A stretch of 64,000 nucleotides of DNA from a candidate division TM6 bacterium GW2011_GWF2_37_49 (lineage in GTDB: Bacteria > Babelota > Babeliae > Babelales > RVW-14): contig LBTE01000002.1 of NCBI GenBank assembly GCA_000989955.1, positions 1-64,000 of the forward strand, given 5' to 3'. The notes beneath the pieces are model-generated. The model made no database searches, was not told where the DNA came from, and was given only the letters and a program-made list of their open reading frames with translations. Positions 43,392 through 52,834 of this stretch are shown piece after piece (position 1 is the stretch's first letter; each line of letters starts with the position of its first letter). The position numbers and the translations under genes are program-made.

Positions 43392-45032
43392 ATGCAAGCA
43401 GAATATTTGATTTTAATTCCACCAATCCTTGTTTTGATCATCGCATTCTTAACAAAAAACATTCGCAATTCACTGATTGTCGGCATAATTTCAGCGTCCT
43501 TAATTTTAAATAATTTTTGTATCGGTGGCACGCTAAAAACAATCATTGATAAGCTGATTAAAATCATGGAAATCAAAAATTTAGCCAGCTGGACTAGTTT
43601 TTGGTCGAGCAACAACATCTTTACTTTACTATTTTTATTGATGCTCGGAATAATTATAACAATTTTGGAACACTCCGGAAGCGCCTTTGCCTACGGCAAA
43701 TACATCAAACAAAGACTCCATTCAGCCAAGTCGGCGGAATGCGCCAGTCTACTGCTATCGTTATTCTTTTTTATCGATGATTATTTCAGCAGTATCACAG
43801 TTGGCTCTGTGATGCAGCCAGTGACAGACAGGCTTCAAATACCTCGCGTTAAACTTGGGCTTTTGGTCAATACTTTTGCAGCACCGATGGCCATTATTAT
43901 ACCGATTTCAAGCTGGGTTTCACCAATCTCAGGACAATTACTTCAGACCGGCATTTCCGCTGTATCAGACGAAAAAATTATCGTTCTATGCGATCCATTC
44001 TTTACATACCTCAAAACAATCCCTTTTTTATTTTACGCATTTATCATTACTTTATCGCTTTGGTTTATAGTGTTACGACGCATTTCTTACGGCATTCTAG
44101 CCAAACATGAGAATTGCGCGCAAAGTTCGGGCAATCTTTTTGGAGGCAAAGAGCCGATAGCTCGAGCCAATCAATCAAATCAGATCGAAAACCACAGTAC
44201 GTTATTCGATTTCGTATTTCCAATCGGACTTTTGATCTCTTTGTCTATTTTTGAAATATTGAGAGACGGAGGATTTTTTTTGTTTGGAGGACAACACGGA
44301 TTAATAGAAGTATTTGCTTACAGCAACATTGCGGCTGCACTTTTTCGAGGAAGTTTGATCACACTTATTATAACAACCACATATTTTATAACACGTAAGA
44401 CAATCAAAATTACAGCTATGCCGCGACTTGTTTTTGAAGGCGTAAAAGTGATGTTTTCATCGCTTGTCATACTAATTTTGATCTGGACGTTCAGTAACAT
44501 TTTACGCTTTGACCTTCAGATCGGACAATTTATAGCTCAAAACTTATTGGGATCAATATCAATCAGCCTTTTACCACTCATCTTCTTTGCAACCGCCGTT
44601 ACAATCGCAACATTGATTGGGACGGCCTGGGGGTCGTTTGGACTACTGATACCAATCGGCGTGCCAATGCTGATAACACTGTCGCAGGTTTCAACACCTG
44701 CGGACCAATCGCAGATACCGATGCTATTCCCGCTTCTTGGCGCAATAATATCCGGCTCAATCGCAGGATCGCACATGTCGCCAATTTCTGATCTTATGTT
44801 CATGTCATCGACCAGCTCGGGCTGTTATCACCTTGATCTAGTCAAAGCTCAATCAAGCGTGGCCATACCTGCAATAATCTCTGCAGCAGCAGCATTCTTG
44901 CTTGTGGGGTTTTGTATTCAGCAAAATTGTGAAACTTGGGGCTCATTCATTATCTCGATTTTAGTTGGAATTGCGCTAAATTTTGCAATACTTTCGTGCT
45001 TAAATATAATCAACAAACGTTCTAAGAAATAA
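43392..45032 (+). CDS. NhaC-type Na+/H+ antiporter family transporter, copy 1
   Basis: This 546-residue protein with about twelve hydrophobic segments matches the Na+/H+ antiporter NhaC-like family. Shared motifs are ILEHSGSAFAYG near residue 90, SAECASLLLSLFFFIDDYFS near 115 with acidic residues in the membrane, TVGSVMQPVTD, TAWGSFGLLIPIGVPM near 415, and GAIISGSIAGSHMSPISD near 455. GAGGA precedes the ATG. A paralogue starts 23 bases after it ends, so they form one operon. The substrate could be Na+/H+ or an organic acid. Confidence 0.8.
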   Translation: MQAEYLILIPPILVLIIAFLTKNIRNSLIVGIISASLILNNFCIGGTLKTIIDKLIKIMEIKNLASWTSFWSSNNIFTLLFLLMLGIIITILEHSGSAFAYGKYIKQRLHSAKSAECASLLLSLFFFIDDYFSSITVGSVMQPVTDRLQIPRVKLGLLVNTFAAPMAIIIPISSWVSPISGQLLQTGISAVSDEKIIVLCDPFFTYLKTIPFLFYAFIITLSLWFIVLRRISYGILAKHENCAQSSGNLFGGKEPIARANQSNQIENHSTLFDFVFPIGLLISLSIFEILRDGGFFLFGGQHGLIEVFAYSNIAAALFRGSLITLIITTTYFITRKTIKITAMPRLVFEGVKVMFSSLVILILIWTFSNILRFDLQIGQFIAQNLLGSISISLLPLIFFATAVTIATLIGTAWGSFGLLIPIGVPMLITLSQVSTPADQSQIPMLFPLLGAIISGSIAGSHMSPISDLMFMSSTSSGCYHLDLVKAQSSVAIPAIISAAAAFLLVGFCIQQNCETWGSFIISILVGIALNFAILSCLNIINKRSKK

Positions 45033-45055
45033 ATACAATCCTAACAAGGAATCAA

Positions 45056-46693
45056 ATGCCTACAAATTTTTTGGTGCTTGTACCACCCATTCTTGTTTTG
45101 ATCATAGCGTTTTTTATAAAAAACATCAGAATTGCACTCGTCTCAGGAATCCTTGCAGCAGCACTAATTTTAAATAATTTTTTTATCATTGATTCGCTAA
45201 AAACGGTATTCTATCGCTTTATTAAGACGATGGAGCTCGCAAACCTGACCAGCTGGGCAAAATTTTGGGAGTGCAACTATCTTTTTATACTACTATTTCT
45301 TTTGGTTCTAGGTGTAATAATATCTATTTTGGAGCACTCTGGAAGCGCATTTGCCTACGGCAATTTCATTAAACAAAAGCTTAAATCTGCAAGATCTGCC
45401 GAATGCGCCAGTCTGTTTTTGTCGCTATTCTTCTTTATCGATGATGATTTTGGCAGCTTAACCGTCGGCTCGGTCATGCAACCGGTTACCGACATGTTTA
45501 AGATCCCTCGCATAAAGCTTGGATTACTCGTCAATTCAATAGCAGTACCAAGCGCAACATTGATCCCACTTTCAAGCTGGGTGGCAACGATCATGGGACA
45601 ACTACACCAAACAGGCGTGTCCATGAACGCTGACGCAAAAACCATTATTTTATGCGATCCATTTTTCACTTACCTCAAAACTATGCCTTTCTTGTTCTAC
45701 GGACTAATAATTGTTTTATCAGTGTGGTTTATAGTGCTGAGACGCATTTCTTACGGCATTATAGCTAAACATGAGCACATCGCGCAAACGACAGGCACAC
45801 TTTTTGGGGGCAAGGCGGCAATCATTCGAACAAAACAGGCTACCCATACAGAAACAAACAGCACACTCTTTGACTTCATCTTTCCAATCGCACTTTTGGT
45901 CATTTTATCTATTTTTGAAATTTTAAGAGGAGGCGATTTTTATCTGTTCGGCGGAGATAGCGGGCTAATCGAGGTTTTGGCTTACAGCAACATTCCAGCT
46001 GCACTGTTCAAGGGCGGCCTTGCAACAGTCCTGATAACAACCATTTATTTTTTAGTACGCAAGGCAATAAAATTTTCAAGCCTGCCACGATATATTGTCG
46101 AAGGCGTAAATATGATGAAACCGGCCGTAATTATTTTGATCTTAATTTGGACGTTTAGTGGAATACTGCGCGCAGATCTGCAAATCGGTGACTTTATAGC
46201 CAAGCACTTGATTGGGTCAATATCGATGAATTTTTTGCCACTAATATTTTTTATCACGGCCGTATTAATCGCTATGTTAATCGGCTCGGCCTGGGGAACA
46301 TTTGGACTTTTGATACCAATCGGATTACCGCTTGTAGTGACGCTTTCAAAACTCATAACTCCGGTAACACCCGATCAAATCCAGCTTATTTATCCGTTGC
46401 TTGGAGCAATAATTTCAGGTTCTGTCGCAGGCACGCATCTATCACCCATTTCACACGTCATGCTGATGTCAGCCACCAGCACAGCCTGCTACCACATCGA
46501 TCTGGTTAAAGCACAAATCAGTTTTGCCATTCCAGCCATTATTTCAACCGCTTCAGCCTTTTTATTGATTGGACTGATGCTTCAGCACGGTTACTGCCTT
46601 AAATACTCACTGGTAGCCTCGTTTGTACTTGGAGTTATGCTTAATTTTGCAATGCTTTCGATTTTAGGTTGGTTTAATAAATACAAACAGTAA
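45056..46693 (+). CDS. NhaC-type Na+/H+ antiporter family transporter, copy 2
   Basis: This is a tandem duplicate of the preceding gene, 545 residues, collinear throughout. It has FLVLVPPILVLIIAFF at the start, LEHSGSAFAYGNF, FFFIDDDFGSLTVGSVMQPV, GSAWGTFGLLIPIG and GAIISGSVAGTHLSPISH. The transmembrane acidic motif differs (FIDDDFG against FIDDYFS) and the last loop has His in place of Asp in SPISH. These could shift ion or substrate preference. AAGGA precedes the ATG. Confidence 0.8.
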   Translation: MPTNFLVLVPPILVLIIAFFIKNIRIALVSGILAAALILNNFFIIDSLKTVFYRFIKTMELANLTSWAKFWECNYLFILLFLLVLGVIISILEHSGSAFAYGNFIKQKLKSARSAECASLFLSLFFFIDDDFGSLTVGSVMQPVTDMFKIPRIKLGLLVNSIAVPSATLIPLSSWVATIMGQLHQTGVSMNADAKTIILCDPFFTYLKTMPFLFYGLIIVLSVWFIVLRRISYGIIAKHEHIAQTTGTLFGGKAAIIRTKQATHTETNSTLFDFIFPIALLVILSIFEILRGGDFYLFGGDSGLIEVLAYSNIPAALFKGGLATVLITTIYFLVRKAIKFSSLPRYIVEGVNMMKPAVIILILIWTFSGILRADLQIGDFIAKHLIGSISMNFLPLIFFITAVLIAMLIGSAWGTFGLLIPIGLPLVVTLSKLITPVTPDQIQLIYPLLGAIISGSVAGTHLSPISHVMLMSATSTACYHIDLVKAQISFAIPAIISTASAFLLIGLMLQHGYCLKYSLVASFVLGVMLNFAMLSILGWFNKYKQ

Positions 46694-46801
46694 AATTGTA
46701 GGAAATTGTCATCAACGCAAACCACTTGAAAATAAAATAAAACATGATACAATTTAAAACCTGAATTGTGGGTAAATTTGTATCTTTAAAATGGGGATTA
46801 T

Positions 46802-47644
46802 ATGAAAATATCTAAATTACTTGGCCTTGCGTTAATAGCTACAATCAGCGTCAACGCAGCAAACCTCCAAGCCACAACAATTGTCAATCCAGAAGAGGAA
46901 ACAAGCGTCCAGACAACATCGCAGCTTTCTAAAGATGCGAAAATTGCAAAACGACGATGCGAAGAGGCCGCAAGGCGAATTTTGGCGACTGAGCCAACAT
47001 CTTGGATGGGAGATTTGGGTAGGGATTTTGCTTCATGTATATTGAGTAATTTTATAGTAGACAAAGCGATTAATAGTGCTTATGCAGGTGAAATTGAAAA
47101 ATTAGGCGAATTAAATATTTTAGTTTCGCGGTTAATGAATGGCACAATAACTGATACCGAACGTATAGCATTAGGAGGGTATCTAAAAATAAAGCAATAT
47201 TATGTAGTGTTTATGATACCTATTTTAAGAATTTTAATTGATAAAATAATCAGAAAAAAGAATGACATTGATGCTGATTTGGATTTTTTGATTTCACAAA
47301 AAAATACAAACTTGAATGGACTGATTGCTGCCGATTTTAACGTTGAGGGCTTGGAAGCAAAAGTGCTTAGGCTGAGCGACAAGGCTGAATGGTTTAGGTG
47401 GATAATTAGATTGCTTACAATGATTTCTGGAACATTATCTGCATACAGCTGCTGCCCATCGGATAATCAAATATTAAAAATAGCTTCACTTGTCGCTATG
47501 GCAGTTTTATGTTGGCATGTTTATATAAAGCAAAGCGCAACATTTAAAAAGGCAGAAAGACTAAGCAAGATTCAAATATTAAACGATGCATTAATCGATA
47601 AAATAACACAAAAGCATGATCCAGTGACAGTGATCGCTCAGTAA
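46802..47644 (+). CDS. Hypothetical exported or membrane protein
   Basis: I do not recognise this 280-residue protein. It has a short signal peptide (MKISKLLGLALIATISVNA), a charged helical stretch, and two or three hydrophobic segments (near VVFMIPILRILIDKII, and WFRWIIRLLTMISGTLSAY with ASLVAMAVLCWHVYI). Its layout, with a signal peptide, a helix and paired late membrane segments with cysteines, recalls the protein at 26164-26769, but I see no sequence match strong enough to call them related. TGGGGA precedes the ATG, and a strong terminator follows. Confidence 0.6.
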   Translation: MKISKLLGLALIATISVNAANLQATTIVNPEEETSVQTTSQLSKDAKIAKRRCEEAARRILATEPTSWMGDLGRDFASCILSNFIVDKAINSAYAGEIEKLGELNILVSRLMNGTITDTERIALGGYLKIKQYYVVFMIPILRILIDKIIRKKNDIDADLDFLISQKNTNLNGLIAADFNVEGLEAKVLRLSDKAEWFRWIIRLLTMISGTLSAYSCCPSDNQILKIASLVAMAVLCWHVYIKQSATFKKAERLSKIQILNDALIDKITQKHDPVTVIAQ

Positions 47645-47678
47645 CGTCTTTCGTGTTTTAATAAAATTTGTGTTTTAA

Positions 47679-47717
47679 TAAAAAAGGCCCCGCAAAATTT
47701 GAGGGGCCTTTTTTATT
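47679..47717 (+). terminator. Terminator after the 46.8-kb hypothetical gene
   Basis: AAAAAAGGCCCC, a loop, then GGGGCCTTTTTT form a long perfect stem with a T run, about 35 bases after the stop. It could also act leftward. Confidence 0.88.
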
Positions 47718-47723
47718 AAGCAA

Positions 47724-47889
47724 GCCATGGTCAAAACCTTTATATTCAGGACCATACATCAACACACACAGTCTAAAACGTCGAGCAATTCAGGTCTGCC
47801 AAGAAATTAACATTTTTTTAGATACGGCCTGCAGGCGCTGATTGGATGCAGGATGGCGAGTGATTTTACGAAAAACTGCAAAAAATGGC
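47724..47889 (+). repeat. Dispersed intergenic element, copy F (long form)
   Basis: This is among the most complete copies. ATGGTC (47727) pairs with GACCAT (47750) across AAAACCTTTATATTCAG, then ACATCAACACAC, CTGCCAAGAAATTAACATTT, GATACGGCCTGCAGGCGCTG with the GCCTGCAGGC palindrome at 47827-47836, GGATGCAGGATGGCGAGTG, and ACGAAAAACTGCAAAAAATGG. It begins directly after an intrinsic terminator. Confidence 0.82.
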
Positions 47890-47891
47890 TT

Positions 47892-49454
47892 CTATTTATC
47901 CAAAAAATGCAATTTTATACCAAACATTTTTTTGGTATAAAATAAGAACAGCATGCTAAGAGCTCCAAGCGCGCCTGTTAACACCCAAAAGCCAAAGCCA
48001 TTGATAAAAAAGTGGCTGCAGTAGGTATTTTTGATTAAAAGCGTAAACAGTCCATGCCCCCATAAAAAGGATGCTATCACAAACAAAAGCTGCGCCAAGT
48101 AACGCCATAAAAAATCAAAATATCGGCCTGAGTAAAAACGAAATTTATGCTTCTTCCTCAAAAAATAAAAGCATGCAACGGTCATAACAAGACCAGACAA
48201 AGACGCCGCCCCGGCAATGCCGTAAGCGCCGAACAAAAGCATGCCTGAAATATCACCACCCACGTTAACAAGCGCAGAAATCGATGATGCAATCATCGTG
48301 GATTTTGTATCTTTAAGTGAATAAAAAACGCTAAGCAAAATCTTATTCATACTAAAAAAAAGAAGGCCTATCAAATAAGTCCTCAATAAACCGGCACCCA
48401 TTGTTGTCTGTTGCAGATTGCCTGATTTTACAAGCAAAACAGTTGAAAACAGAGGCTCTGAAACAAACATTAAAAATAGAACTGACGGCAAGATCACCCA
48501 TGTTACAAGCTTGGTTACTTCAAGAATATAGTAATTTAGGCGTCTGGGAGCGTAGAGTACAATGCGTGAAAAATGCGAAAGCAAAATATTTGACAACGCC
48601 ACAGCAAAGGCTCCAAGCGGAATATTCATAAATCTGCTGGAAAGATAAAGTAACGTCAATGAGCCGGTGGGCAAAAATGAAGCAACCACTGTTCCCACAA
48701 AAAGGTTTAGCTCGACGATACTGACTCCAAAAAGGCATGGCAAAAATCGCTTTAACACATCTCTAAACAAAATCACAACATCAGAAGTAATTTTACCAAC
48801 TCTAAATCCATATTTTAGGTAAAAAAAGGCATTCATCACCATCCACAAAAAACCACCAAAAATAATACCAAAACACACAATGTTCGGTGATAAGTGCCAA
48901 TACAAAGCCAAAATTAAACTTCCAACGTAAACAATATTCCAAAGCACTGGACCAAATGCTGGAACTGCAAAACAATTCACAGATTGCAAAACCCCTGCAA
49001 AAAGAGTCGAGCTAGAGACGAAAAAAAGAAATGGAAAAAGTATTCTTAAAAACGGAATTGCATAATATATCTGCTCTTGCGAAAAACCAGGAGCAATCAA
49101 TCTAATCACCCACTCGGTTTTAAAAAACACAAAGACATACATGAGCAATATTACGCTCTCAAACGCCAAAAATGACAAGGTCATTAAACCGTTTGATTGC
49201 TCACGCTTACCCTCTTTAACCGTTTTGATAAATGCAGGAATAAATGATGCGTTTAATGCCCCCTCTGCAAAAACTTGACGAAAAAAATTGGGGATACGAA
49301 ACGACATAATAAAAGCATCTGAAATTGCACCAACGCCAAAAAATCTGGCAATAAGTACTTCTCTGATTATGCCCAAAATTTTACTTAAAAACGTAAAGCT
49401 GCCAAACTGTGCTGTTTTTTTTAATATATCACGCTTGCTGAGATGTAAATTCAT
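47892..49454 (-). CDS. murJ: Lipid II flippase MurJ (MviN)
   Basis: This 520-residue MOP-superfamily flippase moves lipid II across the inner membrane. The N-terminus shows the family pattern FTFLSKILGIIREVLIARFF and SDAFIMSFRIPNFFRQVFAE followed by GALNASFIPAF. About fourteen hydrophobic segments follow, with the conserved PLGAFAVALSNILLSHFSRI near 270 and FYSLKDTKSTMIAS near 385. The length is typical. It lies 7 bases downstream of the lolD-like gene on the same strand. With murF and SpoIID it confirms retention of peptidoglycan. Confidence 0.93.
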   Translation of the reverse strand: MNLHLSKRDILKKTAQFGSFTFLSKILGIIREVLIARFFGVGAISDAFIMSFRIPNFFRQVFAEGALNASFIPAFIKTVKEGKREQSNGLMTLSFLAFESVILLMYVFVFFKTEWVIRLIAPGFSQEQIYYAIPFLRILFPFLFFVSSSTLFAGVLQSVNCFAVPAFGPVLWNIVYVGSLILALYWHLSPNIVCFGIIFGGFLWMVMNAFFYLKYGFRVGKITSDVVILFRDVLKRFLPCLFGVSIVELNLFVGTVVASFLPTGSLTLLYLSSRFMNIPLGAFAVALSNILLSHFSRIVLYAPRRLNYYILEVTKLVTWVILPSVLFLMFVSEPLFSTVLLVKSGNLQQTTMGAGLLRTYLIGLLFFSMNKILLSVFYSLKDTKSTMIASSISALVNVGGDISGMLLFGAYGIAGAASLSGLVMTVACFYFLRKKHKFRFYSGRYFDFLWRYLAQLLFVIASFLWGHGLFTLLIKNTYCSHFFINGFGFWVLTGALGALSMLFLFYTKKMFGIKLHFLDK

Positions 49455-49461
49455 ACAAACC

Positions 49462-50151
49462 CTATTTTATTGTTAAAATACCGTCATGCAAATTATAAAC
49501 CATACCCATTTTGTTATAAACATCCGGATCATGCGAACACAAAATCACTCCCATTCCCCAATCCGATTGCGCTCTGAGTATCAAATCTACGACTGTTTGA
49601 GCGTTTTGCTTATCAAGGTTGCCAGTCGGTTCATCAGCCAACAAAAAACAAGGCTTGTTAAAAACCGCTCTGGCGATAGCAACACGCTGCTGCTGACCGC
49701 CTGAAAGCTGGCTGGGGTAGTTATTTCGTTTATCTGGCAAACCCATTTCAACCAAAAGCTCTTCAGCCCTTGCTATGCATTCTTTGCGAGCCTGGCCCTT
49801 GATAAGGCCAACCACAATAATATTTTCAAGTACCGTAAGCTCTTTTATAAGATAATGAAACTGGAAAACAAAGCCAAATCGTTGATTCAGAATCCGTTCT
49901 TTTGCACTTGCCTTCAAGCTATAAATATCAAGATCGTTCAATAAAACGGTACCAGAAGTTGGAACATCCAGTCCGCCCAAAATGTGCAACAATGTCGACT
50001 TGCCAGAACCAGAAACACCGGTTATTGCATAAGTTTTTCCTTTTTCAAATTCAACAGAAACGCCATTCAAAACGGGCATAGCCTTATCGCCCTGAAAAAA
50101 ATCTTTGCAAACCATGTTGGCAATCAGCTTATCAACACCATCCTCAATCAT
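49462..50151 (-). CDS. lolD: LolD/MacB-type ABC transporter ATP-binding protein
   Basis: This 229-residue ATPase belongs to the lipoprotein-releasing/MacB subfamily. It has ITGVSGSGKSTLLHILGGLD (Walker A), RFGFVFQFHYLIKELTVLEN (Q loop, typical of LolD), PSQLSGGQQQRVAIARA, LLADEPTGNLD and the H motif CSHDPD. I chose the ATG at 50151 because GGAG lies seven bases upstream, over a TTG four codons earlier. LolCE permeases are not in the window, so lipoprotein release is likely but not proven. It precedes murJ. Confidence 0.85.
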   Translation of the reverse strand: MIEDGVDKLIANMVCKDFFQGDKAMPVLNGVSVEFEKGKTYAITGVSGSGKSTLLHILGGLDVPTSGTVLLNDLDIYSLKASAKERILNQRFGFVFQFHYLIKELTVLENIIVVGLIKGQARKECIARAEELLVEMGLPDKRNNYPSQLSGGQQQRVAIARAVFNKPCFLLADEPTGNLDKQNAQTVVDLILRAQSDWGMGVILCSHDPDVYNKMGMVYNLHDGILTIK

Positions 50152-50307
50152 TAATGTCTCCAATTTTGCTAAGTAACCATTTAATTGAATATTAGCTCAA
50201 TATTAAAATATGACTTTGGTTGCTAAATCCAGCTTTAAGTCCAATATTAGCAAGACTATTGCTTTAGCCAAAGCAAATTTTTTAAAATTCCTTTAGGTAG
50301 GGGTGAA

Positions 50308-50379
50308 ATGTTAGATCAAAAATTCAGATTAGGACAACCCAAGAAGTGGGGAACTTGGCAAGACAGTAAAAAACGCTAA
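50308..50379 (+). CDS. 23-residue ORF immediately upstream of lon
   Basis: ATG at 50308 is preceded by TAGGTAGGGG five bases away, a strong ribosome-binding site, and the frame runs 23 codons to TAA at 50379. The peptide is basic and Trp-containing (MLDQKFRL then GQPKKWGTWQ then DSKKR), with no signal peptide. It ends 24 bases before the lon ATG and has its own Shine-Dalgarno separate from that of lon. It may be a leader peptide regulating lon or a genuine small protein. No homologue is recognised. Confidence 0.5.
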   Translation: MLDQKFRLGQPKKWGTWQDSKKR

Positions 50380-50403
50380 TTGTTTAAGGGGGAAGGGGCT
50401 GAG

Positions 50404-52749
50404 ATGGAAACAAATAAAAAGGAGCTATTTGACGAAAGCATACCACAACAGATTCCGGTAATTCCGACAATCGATGTGGTAGTATTTCCTCACATGGTCG
50501 TTCCATTACTGATTCTGGATGACAAGATAATCAATGGCATCGAGCTTGCGCAAAAAGGCTCAAACAAAGTACTGCTTCTTGCAGCCAGACAACCGAATGA
50601 AGGTTACGTTGGGCCAATCGGAATCCAAGATCTTTACAAAACCGGCACAGTCGGCAACATCATGAGGGTGATGGAAATGCCGGAAGGCGGGTTAAAGGTT
50701 TTGGTGCAAGGTTTGGTAAAAGTTCATGTAGAAGATATATCAACGGAGGACAGCTTATTACAAGCTAAAATAAAGAAACCCTCAACAAAACCAATCGTCT
50801 ATGATAAAAACAAAGCAGAGAATCAGTTAAAGGGTATCATTAAATTGGTCGAAAAATTGTCAGCAAAGGGGCATTTTTTAGGCATAGATTTAAATTCTGT
50901 AACAACGCATATTCAAGATCCTGAATATGCAGCCAACTTCATTCTATCTCATCTAAACTTAAACGTTTCACAAGCTCAAACTCTGCTTGAAATCGACAAC
51001 TTAAACGACTTATTAGAATGCCTAGAATCCTCCATAACAAACGAAATAGAGGTATCATCAGTACAAGACAAAATTCAGTCTGACGCAAGAGAGTCAATTA
51101 ATCGTTCACAACGCGAATATTACTTGCGAGAACAATTGCGGGCAATACAAAAAGAGTTGGGCGATGATCCAGAAAATGAATTAGAGGCAATTAAAAAATC
51201 AATTCTTGAAAAGATGCTTCCAGACGAGGTTAAGGCTGAGGCAACTCGACAAGTGCGTAGGCTTGAAAAAACACCTCAAGATTCGATGGAGGCAACCGTA
51301 ATCCGTAACCACCTGGAATGGTTGCTGGAAATGCCTTGGAATGTACATACCAAGGACAACACAGACATTGTCAAAGCAAAAGAAATTTTAAATTCTAACC
51401 ATCACGGGTTAGAAGAAACTAAGGAAAGAGTTTTAGACTTCCTTTCAATCAAATTTTTGAAAGATGACTGCCCAACCCCAATTTTGTGCCTTTTTGGGCC
51501 TCCTGGCGTTGGCAAAACATCTCTGGGTCGTTCAATTGCAGAAAGCTTGGGCAGAAAATATGCACGTATTTCACTGGGTGGCGTTTATGATGAGTGTGAG
51601 ATACGAGGACACAGAAGAACTTACGTTGGCGCACTACCAGGCAGATTCATACAAGCGGTACGCAAATCTGGCTCAATCAATCCAGTGATCATAGTCGATG
51701 AAATTGATAAGATTGGCATGTCAAACCGCGGAGACCCATCAGCAGCGCTTCTTGAAGTGCTTGACCCAGAGCAAAACAGCGCATTTTACGACAATTATCT
51801 TGGCATTAGCTTTGATATGTCTAAAGTCATGTTTGTCACAACAGCCAATGATCTTTCAACAATTCCTGGGCCACTGCGCGACCGTATGGAAATCATCCAA
51901 ATTTCCGGCTATGTCCACGAAGAAAAGACAGAGATAGCTCACAAACATCTGCTACCAAAAGCGCTCAGAGAGTCTGGCCTTGACGGCAAAGGCTTTGAGC
52001 TAAACAAAACAGTACTCAGTTCAATAGCTTATAACTACACACGCGAAGCTGGCGTCAGAGAGCTTGAAAGAGTAATCAAAAAACTGTGTTCAAAGTATGC
52101 AAGATGCCTTGTTGAATCAAACAAAAAGTTAAAATTCACAACCGAAAATTTACATGAATATCTTGGCCCACGCAAAACACCAAGCGACAATCTTAAGCAT
52201 CTAAATAAAATAGGCGTATCTAACGGCCTTGCATGGACACCGTTTGGCGGCGAAGTCCTACAAATCGAAGCGGTCATGATGAAGGGTAGCGGCAAGCTGC
52301 TTTTGACAGGACAACTTGGCGATGTGATGAAGGAATCAGCGCAGGCTGCAGTAACTTATGCAAAATCACATGCTCCACAATTTGGGTTAAAGCCGGAATG
52401 CTTTACAGACTATGATCTGCACATACATATCCCAGCTGGAGCAATTCCTAAAGATGGCCCTTCTGCAGGCATAACGCTTCTATCATCGATACTTTCTGCA
52501 TACACAGGACGAGCAATTAATGGAACCTATGCGATGACTGGAGAAATAAATCTGCAAGGAAACGTAATGCCGATCGGCGGCCTGAAAGAAAAGATCTTGG
52601 CAGCAAAACAAAATGGCCTAAAAAATATTATTATTCCAAGAGAAAACGAACGTGATTTGGTCGGATTAGACAAATTATTTAAAGGATTAAAGTTATTTTT
52701 TGTCGATGACGTTCAAGAAGTATTAAAACACGTTTTAATGCCTAATTAA
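50404..52749 (+). CDS. lon: ATP-dependent protease Lon
   Basis: This 781-residue AAA+ serine protease degrades misfolded and regulatory proteins. It has an N-terminal LON domain (IPVIPTIDVVVFPHMVVPLL), a coiled region with SQREYYLREQLRAIQKELGD near 235, Walker A LFGPPGVGKTSLGRSIAESL near 360, Walker B PVIIVDEIDKIG, and the protease domain with the catalytic Ser in PKDGPSAGITLLSS near 680 and the Lys in GGLKEKILAAKQ near 725. I chose the ATG at 50404 because AAGGGG lies five bases upstream; the TTG at 50380 has less support. A strong terminator follows. Confidence 0.95.
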   Translation: METNKKELFDESIPQQIPVIPTIDVVVFPHMVVPLLILDDKIINGIELAQKGSNKVLLLAARQPNEGYVGPIGIQDLYKTGTVGNIMRVMEMPEGGLKVLVQGLVKVHVEDISTEDSLLQAKIKKPSTKPIVYDKNKAENQLKGIIKLVEKLSAKGHFLGIDLNSVTTHIQDPEYAANFILSHLNLNVSQAQTLLEIDNLNDLLECLESSITNEIEVSSVQDKIQSDARESINRSQREYYLREQLRAIQKELGDDPENELEAIKKSILEKMLPDEVKAEATRQVRRLEKTPQDSMEATVIRNHLEWLLEMPWNVHTKDNTDIVKAKEILNSNHHGLEETKERVLDFLSIKFLKDDCPTPILCLFGPPGVGKTSLGRSIAESLGRKYARISLGGVYDECEIRGHRRTYVGALPGRFIQAVRKSGSINPVIIVDEIDKIGMSNRGDPSAALLEVLDPEQNSAFYDNYLGISFDMSKVMFVTTANDLSTIPGPLRDRMEIIQISGYVHEEKTEIAHKHLLPKALRESGLDGKGFELNKTVLSSIAYNYTREAGVRELERVIKKLCSKYARCLVESNKKLKFTTENLHEYLGPRKTPSDNLKHLNKIGVSNGLAWTPFGGEVLQIEAVMMKGSGKLLLTGQLGDVMKESAQAAVTYAKSHAPQFGLKPECFTDYDLHIHIPAGAIPKDGPSAGITLLSSILSAYTGRAINGTYAMTGEINLQGNVMPIGGLKEKILAAKQNGLKNIIIPRENERDLVGLDKLFKGLKLFFVDDVQEVLKHVLMPN

Positions 52750-52764
52750 TCGAAAACATCTACT

Positions 52765-52808
52765 AAAAGAGGTGGCGCGCGTTCTGTGGCCACCTCTTTT
52801 TTTGTTTT
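52765..52808 (+). terminator. Terminator after lon
   Basis: AAAAGAGGTGGC and GCCACCTCTTTT pair perfectly around a 12-base loop, followed by more T residues, 17 bases after the stop codon. Confidence 0.9.
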
Positions 52809-52834
52809 TTATTACTCAAACTTTAAAAATTGCG

